From Pseudomonadota bacterium (GTDB lineage: Bacteria > Pseudomonadota > Alphaproteobacteria > Sphingomonadales > SMXR01): a stretch of DNA of 55,658 nt. The stretch covers positions 1 through 55,658 of the forward strand of contig JADFJJ010000008.1 in the NCBI GenBank assembly GCA_022566215.1, given 5' to 3'. Position 1 is the first letter of the stretch. Every line of letters starts with the position of its first letter. Position numbers and translations under genes: made by a program. Below the pieces are notes generated by a model. The model did not search any database. It had not been told where the DNA came from and worked only from the letters and a program-made list of their open reading frames with translations. Positions 43,900 through 54,285 of the stretch are shown piece after piece.

Positions 43900-43909
43900 T
43901 GTGATCACA
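43900..43909. promoter_or_regulatory. TGTGATCACA operator, site 7 (flavoprotein C / cupin divergent promoter)
   Basis: Context AGTTTTGTGATCACATATAG. It lies 27 bases upstream of flavoprotein C and 77 bases upstream of the divergent cupin gene, so it may control both. Confidence 0.78.
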
Positions 43910-43986
43910 TATAGTTATAGGTCTGACCGGGATGCTAAACAACACAAAATCTTTGTCGGGATTGCAAACAAGTGAAAGGAAAATCA

Positions 43987-44331
43987 ATGCCAGAGATCAG
44001 TATTCAGAAACAATGCGCCATGCTAACAGATTTGATCGAAACGGAATCTTTTGGTGAACCCATAGGGAATCTTCCAAAACAAACGGACAGTGGGTTTTTT
44101 GAAAAAGGAAATTTATTTGCTGGGACATGGGAGTGCGAACCGGGCAAATTGCAACTTGATCTCGATGTCATGGAATTCTGCCACCTGCTTAAGGGGCATT
44201 GGGTTCTTACGTCGGAATCCGGCGTTGTGACTGAGGTAAAGGCGGGCGATAGCTGGATTTTCCCAAATGGCTGGAAAGGAACCGCCGAAGTCTTGGAAAC
44301 CGTCCGCAAGGTCTATTTTATGATCAGTTGA
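43987..44331 (+). CDS. Small cupin protein (Cupin_3/DUF861 type), 114 aa
   Basis: Single-domain beta-barrel. The ATG at 43987 is chosen for GGAAAA upstream; a GTG at 43972 is an alternative. The core resembles DUF861 cupins: GNLFAGTWECEPGKLQLDLDVMEFCHLLKGHWVLT (about residues 40-75, quoted in two blocks of the same strand pair) followed by GDSWIFPNGWKGTAEV (~87-102). The Glu/His metal residues appear as EFCHLL, and the P.GW.G pattern is retained. Relatives include ureidoglycine aminohydrolase-like and many unassigned proteins. Divergent from flavoprotein C across a shared operator, so probably part of the regulon. Confidence 0.8.
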   Translation: MPEISIQKQCAMLTDLIETESFGEPIGNLPKQTDSGFFEKGNLFAGTWECEPGKLQLDLDVMEFCHLLKGHWVLTSESGVVTEVKAGDSWIFPNGWKGTAEVLETVRKVYFMIS

Positions 44332-44733
44332 TCATTCGGGCGGGGCACCTTCATACTGCTCTGCGTCGTCGGTAATTTCATGCCACGGTGCCTTTGAGCC
44401 GACAAATTGATGGTATTCCTTTGGATGGTCTGGATTTCCATCAACCAAACCCATGCTCAGATAAAGGTAATCTGGATAGGATTTCGTCAAGACCAGAATG
44501 TTCGAGCCGCAGGTCCCACAAAAAACCCGATCATAATCATCGGAAGATGCGTAAACCTTGATTTTGTCTTCGCCGATAACATAATGGAATTTTTTGGTTT
44601 CCACTTCAGCAAAGGTCGCAAAAGCCGCCCCGTGCAGGCGTCTGCATTGTGAGCAATGGCAGTGGCTGAAATCCGAAATTTCACAATCGGCCTCAAAGGA
44701 AACGAGGCCGCATTCGCAATGTCCATGTATCAT
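44332..44733 (-). CDS. GFA/CENP-V-type zinc protein, 133 aa
   Basis: Glutathione-dependent formaldehyde-activating (GFA) family fold. The zinc-site cysteines are visible: CECG (residues 6-9), CHCSQC (25-30) with RRLHGAAFATFA, and FCGTCGSN (~74-81). The ATG at 44733 follows GAGGAG by 6 bases. Most members are not proven to act on formaldehyde, but the family name comes from Gfa, which speeds formaldehyde-glutathione adduct formation. That would fit an island in which amine demethylation is proposed. It converges with the cupin gene with no gap (stops adjacent). Confidence 0.88.
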   Translation of the reverse strand: MIHGHCECGLVSFEADCEISDFSHCHCSQCRRLHGAAFATFAEVETKKFHYVIGEDKIKVYASSDDYDRVFCGTCGSNILVLTKSYPDYLYLSMGLVDGNPDHPKEYHQFVGSKAPWHEITDDAEQYEGAPPE

Positions 44734-44985
44734 CAATAACTCCTCAGGTGTGGGGTAAAACCAATTTACGGATAACCTTAATTAGAAAACCCAAACAAGT
44801 CAATTTCACTCCGCAGCACCATTATTCGGACCTGTTCAACGCCGGGGGGCGTAACATCCACGGTTGGCCGGGTGGAGATGCCAATCTTTATCCGGGTTCG
44901 ACCGGCTTCAATTGCCCTACATGATCATAGGTTGCGCATACTGTGAACGGGCTATAACAATGGAACCTGAAGTGGACACGTTAAT

Positions 44986-46044
44986 ATGAATTTTGATGAA
45001 GTTACGCCGCAGGACATGCGTTTTAACCCGCCAACTTTTAACGTGGCAGACGTTGCGGAAAAGGTAGCAAAGGCGTACGGCCTAAGAGGTCAGTGGGAAC
45101 CGCTTACAGGGGAGCGCGATCAAAACTTTCAACTAACGACGGAAGACGGCCGAAAGTTTGTTGTGAAAATTGCTGGCCCTGACGAAGACCCTGATGTGGC
45201 GGACTTTCAGGTACAGGCACTGCTTTATTTGGAAAAAGGCAGCCCCCAAATACCCGTGCCGCGCATCATCCGCACCAAAGGCGGTAATGTCTTGAGCGAA
45301 ATTAGTAATAACAAAGAGGTCAAGCATGCCCTTCGGGTTGTCACTTATCTGGACGGTATTCCCTACGGGCGAGGGGCGTTTCCGGATGCCCAGAACTTGC
45401 AAAAAATTGGTGCCTTTCAGGGAGGGGTAGTAAAAGCGCTGGCAGGGTTTGAACATAAGGCATCAAGGCATTTCATGCCGTGGAACCTGTCAAACGGTAT
45501 TGCTGTATCCAGGGACTTGTGGGCTGAGGCCGCTGATGACGTCAAGACGCTCGCCGCACCGTTGCTGCACAGACTACGCCATGAGGTCCTGCCGAAGCTG
45601 AACGCCGGGCGGTCGCAAATAATTCACAATGATGGGCATCCATATAATCTCTTGCGGGCAGATGCCGTATCAATGGACGTAGTAGGCCTGATTGACTTTG
45701 GAGACATGGTCTACGCCCCCATCATCAATGAATTGGCAGTTTCAGCCACGACATTTTATCGCTGGAGTAATGAAGATCTGAATACTGTGGAAAATCTGTT
45801 GATTGGATTTCATAGTAAACACCCGCTTTCGGATACAGAGGTATCTTTATTATGGGATGCCATGACATTGCGCGCTATCATCACAATCTTGTTGAGCGAC
45901 ATAAAGCTGTCTATGGATATGGGGGCTGATCATGATCCTGATGTAATTGAGGAGAGAATGGAAGGATACACAACGCTAAAAATTATTTGCGATCTGGACC
46001 ATAAGTCTGTGGTGAAAAGATTGCGGGCTGCGTGTGGGATGTAA
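44986..46044 (+). CDS. APH-fold kinase, hydroxylysine kinase (HYKK/AGPHD1)-like
   Basis: Aminoglycoside-phosphotransferase fold, 352 aa: ATP-site Lys61 in KFVVKIA, hinge region VVTYLDG (~118), catalytic loop IIHNDGHPYNLL with Asp216 and Asn221, and Mg site IDFGD (236-240). The combination with a class III PLP protein directly downstream recalls the eukaryotic pair hydroxylysine kinase plus phospho-hydroxylysine phospho-lyase, and bacterial fusions of the two. Likely substrate: a hydroxylated amine or amino acid. It overlaps no neighbour and is 2 bases from the next start. The ribosome site is weak. Confidence 0.75.
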   Translation: MNFDEVTPQDMRFNPPTFNVADVAEKVAKAYGLRGQWEPLTGERDQNFQLTTEDGRKFVVKIAGPDEDPDVADFQVQALLYLEKGSPQIPVPRIIRTKGGNVLSEISNNKEVKHALRVVTYLDGIPYGRGAFPDAQNLQKIGAFQGGVVKALAGFEHKASRHFMPWNLSNGIAVSRDLWAEAADDVKTLAAPLLHRLRHEVLPKLNAGRSQIIHNDGHPYNLLRADAVSMDVVGLIDFGDMVYAPIINELAVSATTFYRWSNEDLNTVENLLIGFHSKHPLSDTEVSLLWDAMTLRAIITILLSDIKLSMDMGADHDPDVIEERMEGYTTLKIICDLDHKSVVKRLRAACGM

Positions 46045-46046
46045 TC

Positions 46047-47306
46047 ATGGACCTGATAGAACGCAGAAAAAGAGCCTTAGGCCCGTCATATCGTCTGTTT
46101 TACGGGAACCCGGTCCACCTTGTGCGGGGGGAAGGGGTCTGGCTATGGGACGCAGAGGGACGCAAATATCTCGATTGTTATAATAATGTCGCGTCTGTCG
46201 GTCATTGTCATCCGGATGTTGTGGCAGCACTTGCCAGCCAAGCGGCAACACTGAACACGCATACAAGGTACCTGCATGTAAATGTGATTGAGCTGTCAGA
46301 AAAAATAGCCTCAAAAATGCCGGGTGATTTAAGCGTCTGTATTTTCGTTTGTACTGGCACAGAAGCCAATGATTTGGCGACCCGCATCGCCCGTACAATC
46401 ACCGGCCACGCAGGCATGATTGTGTCCGAGTATAGTTATCACGGCAACTCGACACTGGTGCACACCCTGTCGACCGCCGAAAGTGACGAACGTCCTGACT
46501 GGCTCTCGCTTTTTGAAGCTCCATGTCGTTATCGCCCGGCTTTTAAAGGCGATGATCTGCTTGACGGCTATGTCGGTTCCGTTCGCGATGCCATTGGCAG
46601 CTTGAAGAGGAAAGGCCAGGAGCCCGCTGCGATCATGATTGACAGTATCTTTGATTGCCCGGGCACGATCGAAGCGCCACAAGGATATTTTCAGCAGGTC
46701 TACAAGACGGTGCGTGACGCGGGCGGTCTTGTGATTGCAGACGAGGTACAAGCTGGCTATTGCCGTACCGGCAATCATTGGTGGGGATTCGAGCACGACA
46801 GTGCTGTGCCAGATATTGTGACGCTGGGTAAGCCAATGGGGGCCGGCCATCCGCTGGCTGCTGTTGTGACCACCCCGGATATTGCAGCCAGATTTGCTGC
46901 CAAATTTGACTACTTCAATACATTTGGCGGCAACCCTGTTTCTGCTGCTGTCGGCAAGGCTGTTATTGATGTCATTGACAATGAAAGCCTTCTTGAAAAT
47001 GTCACCAGATTGGGCGCATATACAAAGGCTGGGCTACAAAAACTTCAAAATAAATACGACATCATCGGTGATGTCCGCGGTCGTGGTTTGTTTCTGGGTA
47101 TTGATTTGGTAAAGGACCGCGCTTCGAGGACCCCGGATGCAGACACGGCCCTTAAAATGATAAATTTGATGAAAGACGAAGGGGTGTTGATATCCAAGCA
47201 TGGCCGGTATGAAAACGTTCTAAAAATCAGGCCGCCGATAGTTTTTTCAAAAGACAATGCGGACCAGTTGCTTAGCGCCCTGGATGCGTGTTTCAGCAGA
47301 CTATAA
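46047..47306 (+). CDS. Class III PLP enzyme, phospho-lyase (PHYKPL/ETNPPL)-like
   Basis: 419 aa from the ATG at 46047, just after the kinase stop; GGGATG lies upstream. The start [26 protein letters not shown] (45-56), [14 protein letters not shown] (70-83), [13 protein letters not shown] (104-116), [11 protein letters not shown] (232-242) and the PLP Lys262 in [12 protein letters not shown] fit the AGXT2L branch, whose characterised members remove phosphate and ammonia from 5-phosphohydroxylysine or phosphoethanolamine rather than transaminate. The kinase-lyase pair would turn a hydroxyamine into a semialdehyde + phosphate + ammonia. Last gene of the island before the recombinase module. Confidence 0.8.
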   Translation: MDLIERRKRALGPSYRLFYGNPVHLVRGEGVWLWDAEGRKYLDCYNNVASVGHCHPDVVAALASQAATLNTHTRYLHVNVIELSEKIASKMPGDLSVCIFVCTGTEANDLATRIARTITGHAGMIVSEYSYHGNSTLVHTLSTAESDERPDWLSLFEAPCRYRPAFKGDDLLDGYVGSVRDAIGSLKRKGQEPAAIMIDSIFDCPGTIEAPQGYFQQVYKTVRDAGGLVIADEVQAGYCRTGNHWWGFEHDSAVPDIVTLGKPMGAGHPLAAVVTTPDIAARFAAKFDYFNTFGGNPVSAAVGKAVIDVIDNESLLENVTRLGAYTKAGLQKLQNKYDIIGDVRGRGLFLGIDLVKDRASRTPDADTALKMINLMKDEGVLISKHGRYENVLKIRPPIVFSKDNADQLLSALDACFSRL

Positions 47307-47666
47307 CCGGTTCAATGGAAGGTACATTGTTGACGGTCCTCGACCGAGATCAGCAAGAACACTTTAGGGAAAACTGGCGCGCTCTTTTGAAAGTGCTCGA
47401 GAAGAGTGAACTCAAGCCAGCCTGTTTTCGTGGTCTCAAACCTCTTTGATTCTCAAAGTGCAATTGTCCGCTTCGGGTCAAAAGCGGACTCTTTTCTTCG
47501 AATGATTATGCATCTTTTTCCGACTGGACTTCTTCTCCCGAATAAGCCGTACTGGAAGGGCCTGACGCACCGAAAATGGAAGAGCAACAGGCGCTCGGAC
47601 CGTGTTCCGGGCTTTGGCTGGTGAGGACGTTGCGATGGACGCAGCACCGAGCATCAGGAGCCCGAC
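47307..47666. other. Intergenic region with a hairpin repeat and a doubtful 44-codon ORF
   Basis: A 44-codon frame (47315-47449, MEGTLLTVLDRDQQEHF start) is open but has no ribosome site and no known relative; it may be a remnant. The inverted repeat GTCCGCTT / AAGCGGAC (47466-47473 with 47482-47489) is a common intergenic repeat type in alphaproteobacteria. Nothing else is seen until the AGGAG ribosome site of the DUF2924 gene. Confidence 0.5.
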
Positions 47667-48110
47667 ATGACCTCTCGATCACTTGACGACAATCTTCATA
47701 ACCTGACCGAACTCTCCCGGGACCAGTTGGTAAGCAACTGGCAATCCCTTCTTCGATGCGATCCACCGAGGGGCATCAGCACGCGGCTGATGGTTCGGGC
47801 TATCGCCTATCAGATGCAGGCAAGACAATACGGAGGGCTCAAGTCCGCGATAGTGCGGCGGCTCGAAAAGATTGCCGGTGGCAAGACCGGGGGCAAAACT
47901 GAAGACGCTCCAAGGGCACTTGCGCTCGATCCCGGCACCCGGCTGGTGCGGGATTGGAACGGCGCGACGCATACAGTCGATGTGATCGACAACGGCTTCG
48001 AATGGCAAGGCCAGCAATACGGGTCCTTGTCCGAGATCGCCCGGAAAATCACCGGCGCCCGCTGGTCCGGCCCCAGGTTCTTCGGCCTGAACCGGAGGGC
48101 GGCACCATGA
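47667..48110 (+). CDS. DUF2924 protein, 147 aa
   Basis: Small basic protein of the DUF2924 family, which is regularly encoded directly before a serine recombinase in alphaproteobacterial mobile DNA. The family pattern RGISTRLMVRAIAYQMQAR (about residues 35-53), GTRLVRDWNGATHTVDVIDNGF (about 90-111) and the C-terminal YGSLSEIARKITGARWSGPRFFGL (118-141, shown as pattern) are visible. The latter resembles a DNA-binding motif. AGGAG precedes the ATG. The stop overlaps the recombinase ATG (ATGA), so the products are made together; it may act as a recombination accessory factor (inference). Confidence 0.85.
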   Translation: MTSRSLDDNLHNLTELSRDQLVSNWQSLLRCDPPRGISTRLMVRAIAYQMQARQYGGLKSAIVRRLEKIAGGKTGGKTEDAPRALALDPGTRLVRDWNGATHTVDVIDNGFEWQGQQYGSLSEIARKITGARWSGPRFFGLNRRAAP

Positions 48111-49789
48111 CCCGCAAGCTCCGCTGCGCGATCTACACCCGCAAATCCACTGAGGATGGCCTGGAGCAGGACTTCAACTCTCTCGATGCCCAGCGGGACT
48201 CTTGCGAGGCCTATATTAGGAGCCAGCAGCACGAGGGATGGAGGTTACTGCCGGACCATTACGACGACGGTGGCATATCAGGGGGCACTATGGTGCGACC
48301 GGCGCTGCAGCGTCTGCTGGATGAGGTGAGGGCAGGGCGGGTCGATATCATCGTTGTCTACAAGGTGGACCGTTTGACCCGGGCACTTTCCGACTTTGCA
48401 AAGATGGTCGATCTTTTCGACGCGCATGACGTCTCCTTCGTCAGTGTTACCCAGCAGTTCAATACGACGACGTCGATGGGCAGGCTGACCCTCAATGTTC
48501 TTCTCTCCTTTGCCCAGTTCGAGCGGGAGGTCACGGCCGAGCGCATCCGCGACAAGATTGCCGCCTCCAAAAAGAGGGGCATGTGGATGGGCGGCCCGGT
48601 GCCACTGGGCTATGACAGTGTGGATAAGAAGCTGGTGATCAATGAGGCCGAAACCGAGACGGTCAGGACCCTGTTCCGGCTCTATCTGGAGAAGGGCAAT
48701 GTCAGACTGATGAAAAGGCAAGCGGATCAGCGAGGGTTGAGGTCAAAGCAACGCGACTATAAGAGCGGAAGACGAACCGGTGGCGGGTGCTTCACCCGCG
48801 GTCACCTCTATCGGCTGCTCTCGAACCCGGTCTATATCGGTGAGGTGCTCCACAAGGGGGAACGCTACGAGGGCGCCCATGACGCGATCGTCGACCAGGA
48901 GACTTGGGATGCGGTCCAGGCACAGCTGGAAAGAAATGCGGCCAATCGACGCAATGCCACCAATGCAAAATCCCCGAGTTTGCTCACAGGTCTTCTCCAA
49001 GACGAGAACGGCAACCGCTTGACACCAAGCCATGCCTGCAAGCAGGGCAAGCGATACCGTTATTATATCTCGGCCCCTGATGAGGACGGCAGGCCCGGAG
49101 CCGATTGGCGGCTGCCGGCAGGGGAGATTGAAAGCGTCGTTGTGGATAGCTTAGCCGAGTTCCTGTATGATCCGTCCCGGCTTGCAAATGCTGTCTCGAT
49201 GGCGGTTGCCTCGCCGGCGGCGTTGCGGGTGTTCTTCCAGAAAGCAGAATTGCTGGCAAAGGAACTTACCGACGGATCGGCCCCGGACAGAAAGCCGTTG
49301 CTGCAAAAACTGGTGCGCCGGATCACGATCGAACAAGGCAGAGTACAGGTCACTGTTAAGGCGGATTATCTGACCCATCTTGCCGGAGAGCCTGACACCA
49401 AGGCCGATGAAGACGATGATGTAATAATAGATATTCCAGTCTCCTTCCGCCGCCGGGCGTATGGCGAAAAGCTAATTATCCCGGCAAGCGGCGCCTCCGC
49501 AAATAAGCCGGATCATCAACTGATCAGAGCCGTCGCTCTGGGCCACACATGGTTCCGGGAAATGCGTGATGGAAGTTCCGTTTCTCTGACGGAACTGGCT
49601 TGCCGGGACAAAGTGGAAAGAACGGATGCCGGTCGCTTCCTGAGAATGGCCTTTCTCGCTCCCGATATTGTCGAAGCCATCCTTCAAGGGCGCCAGCCCC
49701 GGAATCTTACTTTCAGGTGGATGAAGCGCCTCACCGACCTGCCGCTTTCCTGGGAAAAGCAACGCCAGGTCCTCGGATTCGCCTCGTAA
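48107..49789 (+). CDS. Large serine recombinase
   Basis: Site-specific recombinase of the resolvase/invertase superfamily, 560 aa. The catalytic Ser14 is in YTRKSTEDG; further motifs are the DGGISGGTMVRPALQRLL segment (~48-65), VYKVDRLTRAL, NTTTSMGRLTLNVLLSFAQFERE (~120-142) and a recombinase domain with PLGYD. A degenerate zinc-ribbon region follows (HACKQGKRYRYYISAPD, ~307-323). The C-terminal half is unlike phage integrases. The ATG at 48107 is used; upstream codons in this frame are a shadow of the DUF2924 gene. It could catalyse excision/integration of local DNA. It ends about 200 bases from the tRNA-Ile gene. Confidence 0.92.
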   Translation: MTRKLRCAIYTRKSTEDGLEQDFNSLDAQRDSCEAYIRSQQHEGWRLLPDHYDDGGISGGTMVRPALQRLLDEVRAGRVDIIVVYKVDRLTRALSDFAKMVDLFDAHDVSFVSVTQQFNTTTSMGRLTLNVLLSFAQFEREVTAERIRDKIAASKKRGMWMGGPVPLGYDSVDKKLVINEAETETVRTLFRLYLEKGNVRLMKRQADQRGLRSKQRDYKSGRRTGGGCFTRGHLYRLLSNPVYIGEVLHKGERYEGAHDAIVDQETWDAVQAQLERNAANRRNATNAKSPSLLTGLLQDENGNRLTPSHACKQGKRYRYYISAPDEDGRPGADWRLPAGEIESVVVDSLAEFLYDPSRLANAVSMAVASPAALRVFFQKAELLAKELTDGSAPDRKPLLQKLVRRITIEQGRVQVTVKADYLTHLAGEPDTKADEDDDVIIDIPVSFRRRAYGEKLIIPASGASANKPDHQLIRAVALGHTWFREMRDGSSVSLTELACRDKVERTDAGRFLRMAFLAPDIVEAILQGRQPRNLTFRWMKRLTDLPLSWEKQRQVLGFAS

Positions 49790-49837
49790 TCCAATTTCTT
49801 TCTGATCCTCAGAATCCAATAGTGTGGTTGCGTTTTG

Positions 49838-49851
49838 CGTCTCCGGAGACG
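49838..49851. repeat. Perfect 14-bp palindrome downstream of the recombinase
   Basis: CGTCTCCGGAGACG has no spacer. The half TGCGTCTCC recurs at 49885-49893, and a CGCCG / CGGCG hairpin lies between (49862-49877). It could be part of a recombination site for the neighbouring recombinase, but no matching partner was found elsewhere in the window. Confidence 0.4.
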
Positions 49852-49988
49852 ATTAGGGAAACGCCGCCAAATCGGCGCGAAATATGCGTCTCCCGACCAC
49901 AATATGCTAGGATATACACGTCTAAGTCATTGAAATCCCGATACTATTTCCGGTGCGCCCTAGCACCACAGGTTCGCAGGGATTTGGG

Positions 49989-50065
49989 TGGTGGGCCCGG
50001 CAGGACTCGAACCTGCGACCAGACCGTTATGAGCGGCCCGCTCTAACCACCTGAGCTACAGGCCC
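49989..50065 (-). tRNA. tRNA with anticodon CAT, probably tRNA-Ile2
   Basis: Minus strand: acceptor GGGCCTG pairs with CGGGCCC, then A and an encoded CCA. D-arm GCTCAGGTGGTTAGAGC; anticodon loop CTCATAA gives CAT; T-arm GCAGGTTCGAGTCCTGC. Total 77 nt. The acceptor and D-arm match the tRNA-Ile type (lysidine-modified CAT, read as Ile for AUA) better than initiator or elongator Met. Confidence 0.88.
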
Positions 50066-50120
50066 ATCAGGTTGGAAGTCTTCTATCAGATAAGCTTAAG
50101 ATAGGTAAATACAAATATCT

Positions 50121-52226
<2,106 letters not shown>

Positions 52227-52340
52227 TAATGTTCCTTTGTAATCCTGGGCAGACCTTTAATTGTTGTTTTTGTTCTGGTTTGGAACCAGCGGAGATTATA
52301 CATTTTAGAAAATAAGTGCAAATGCCCTTTTGATATAGGT

Positions 52341-54227
52341 TTAAATTATCATATTTGAAGTGGAATCCAGTTCGTAATCCCTCATGAATTCCTCATTTAG
52401 CACAATTTTATCGATTTCCGTTTTCATTGCGGTCAAGCGCCGCCATTTTTGCTCGTCCGGGTTTTCCACACAATCCTTTTCCAGTTCCTCCAAATCCTTG
52501 CGCAGGGTTGATATCTGCTGCAACCGGCTGAGGGTCTTGTGCCACCATTTTTCAGCCAGTTCAAACGCCGAGTTTTGACTGGCAAAGCGGACGTTGCGGG
52601 CCGCACTGCGCTCTGAAAGACGTTTATAAAGTTCCGCAAAGCCCGAATTCAAGAGGTGTTCCTTTAAATTTTCCAGATTTATTACATCCTGCTCTTGGGA
52701 AAAGTCCAGAATCGCCTTTTGCAGCCCGGCCAGATCCTGATCCTTGAAGACCAGCGAGGACAAGTCTTCAAAGTGATTGTGCGCGAGCTGCGGATGATTA
52801 AGAACCGCCAGCAAGATCAGCTCTTCCAGGAAGGTCGGCACCGGCTCATTTCCCCTGGCCCGGCCAATCTGGGTTTTCAGGAGGTTATGGGATTTTTCCA
52901 GTTTACCCTTGAGGGGCCTTGGCGGCATGCCCATCCGCCGGGGCCGGCCGGGTCTGGGGCTGGCGCGGAATTTCTGGTTGAGCCGTTTGCCGAAGTCCGA
53001 GCGGTAGTAGCCCTTGACCTTTTCATCCTTAATCTCGTTCAGCATGGTGAACACCTTGCGCTCCATCCCGGCGCGCTGTTCCGGGGTTTCAAAAGCCTTG
53101 CGTTTGGTCAGGGTTTGCCACAACAAATCCGCCAGCGGCAGGGCCTTGTCGGTGAGCACCCTGAAACTTTGCGCCCCTTCGCGGCGCACCAGGGTATCCG
53201 GGTCGTCGCCCTCCGGCAGGAGTATAAACTTCAGCGAACGTCCAGCCCTTAAAAGGGGTAAGGCGCGCTCCATAGCCCGCACCGCCGCTTTCATGCCAGC
53301 GGGATCGCCGTCAAAACACAAAACCGGTTCCGGCGCCAGCCGCCACAGCAAATAAAGCTGGTCTTCGGTCAGCGCCGTCCCCAATGGCGCCACGGTATTT
53401 TCAAACCCGGCTTGGGCGAGCGCGATGACATCCATATAGCCCTCGACGACAATCACTTCCCCGGCCTCAACCGCCGCCTTCCTGGCCCCGGCATGGTTGT
53501 AGAGAACCTTGCCTTTGTGGAACAGGGCGGTTTCCGGTGAATTCAGGTACTTGGCCGGGGCCTCGTCAAGCGCCCGGCCGCCGAAGGCTATGGTCCGGCC
53601 CCGGGCATCGAGGATCGGGAACATCAGCCGGTTGCGGAACCGGTCAAAGGTATCGCTTTTATCCTCGGGCTCGATCAGCAAGCCGCAGGCGATCAGTTCC
53701 TGGTGTTTGATGTTGCGCGCTTGCAAGGCTTCCTTGAGGGCGGTTTTGCGCGCTGGGGCAAAGCCCAGTGAGAAACGCTGGATGATATCCTGGCTCAGGC
53801 CGCGTTGCTTCAGATAATTCCGGGCCGCTTTTCCTTGATCAGTGTTCAGCTGGGCGATAAACCAGTCCGAGGCCCTGGCCATAACGTCATAAAGGGAGGT
53901 GCGTTTTTTTTCCGCCTCCAGGTCTTCAGCCGAAAACTTCGGCAGCGGCAAGCCGGCCCCGGCCGCAAGTTTTTCGATCGCTTCATGAAAGTGCAGGCCT
54001 TCCTGGTCCATGACAAAACGGATCACATCCCCATGCGCCCCGCAGCCAAAGCAGTGGTAAAAGCCTTTTTCCTCGACCACCGTGAAAGAGGGGGTTTTCT
54101 CGTTGTGGAAGGGGCACAGGCCCAATAGCTCCCGCCCGCGCCGGGTCAACTTGACTTTCCGGGAAATAACACTTTCCAGAGACGTCCGCGCCCTGATCTC
54201 GTCCAGAAATTCATTTGGGTAGGCCAT
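52341..54227 (-). CDS. dnaG: DNA primase
   Basis: Synthesises RNA primers at the fork. 628 aa from the ATG at 54227 (GGGAAA upstream); the upstream extension in frame is rejected. Zinc-binding domain LCPFHNEKTPSF...YHCFGCGAHGD (about residues 37-66), catalytic TOPRIM core with VVEGYMDVIALAQAG (~258-272) and CFDGDPAGMKAA (~302), and a C-terminal DnaB-interaction region that diverges from E. coli as expected. An Arg/Pro-rich insert lies near residues 420-440 (RASPRPGRPRRMGMPPRP). Same strand and order as other alphaproteobacteria: yqeY-dnaG-rpoD. Confidence 0.98.
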   Translation of the reverse strand: MAYPNEFLDEIRARTSLESVISRKVKLTRRGRELLGLCPFHNEKTPSFTVVEEKGFYHCFGCGAHGDVIRFVMDQEGLHFHEAIEKLAAGAGLPLPKFSAEDLEAEKKRTSLYDVMARASDWFIAQLNTDQGKAARNYLKQRGLSQDIIQRFSLGFAPARKTALKEALQARNIKHQELIACGLLIEPEDKSDTFDRFRNRLMFPILDARGRTIAFGGRALDEAPAKYLNSPETALFHKGKVLYNHAGARKAAVEAGEVIVVEGYMDVIALAQAGFENTVAPLGTALTEDQLYLLWRLAPEPVLCFDGDPAGMKAAVRAMERALPLLRAGRSLKFILLPEGDDPDTLVRREGAQSFRVLTDKALPLADLLWQTLTKRKAFETPEQRAGMERKVFTMLNEIKDEKVKGYYRSDFGKRLNQKFRASPRPGRPRRMGMPPRPLKGKLEKSHNLLKTQIGRARGNEPVPTFLEELILLAVLNHPQLAHNHFEDLSSLVFKDQDLAGLQKAILDFSQEQDVINLENLKEHLLNSGFAELYKRLSERSAARNVRFASQNSAFELAEKWWHKTLSRLQQISTLRKDLEELEKDCVENPDEQKWRRLTAMKTEIDKIVLNEEFMRDYELDSTSNMII

Positions 54228-54285
54228 AAAATTTCCCTTTTCCCCCAGCCCCTGTCTGCGGGGAACAAGTATGGCGAACTTTTCG

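Noticed and set aside
19191-43909. CRP/FNR-type sites for the TGTGATCACA palindromes
   Set aside because: CRP sites need TGTGA-N6-TCACA; here the half-sites touch with no spacer, so a CRP dimer would not fit.
47667-49789. Prophage
   Set aside because: Only a recombinase and DUF2924 are present; no capsid, tail, lysis or phage repressor genes.
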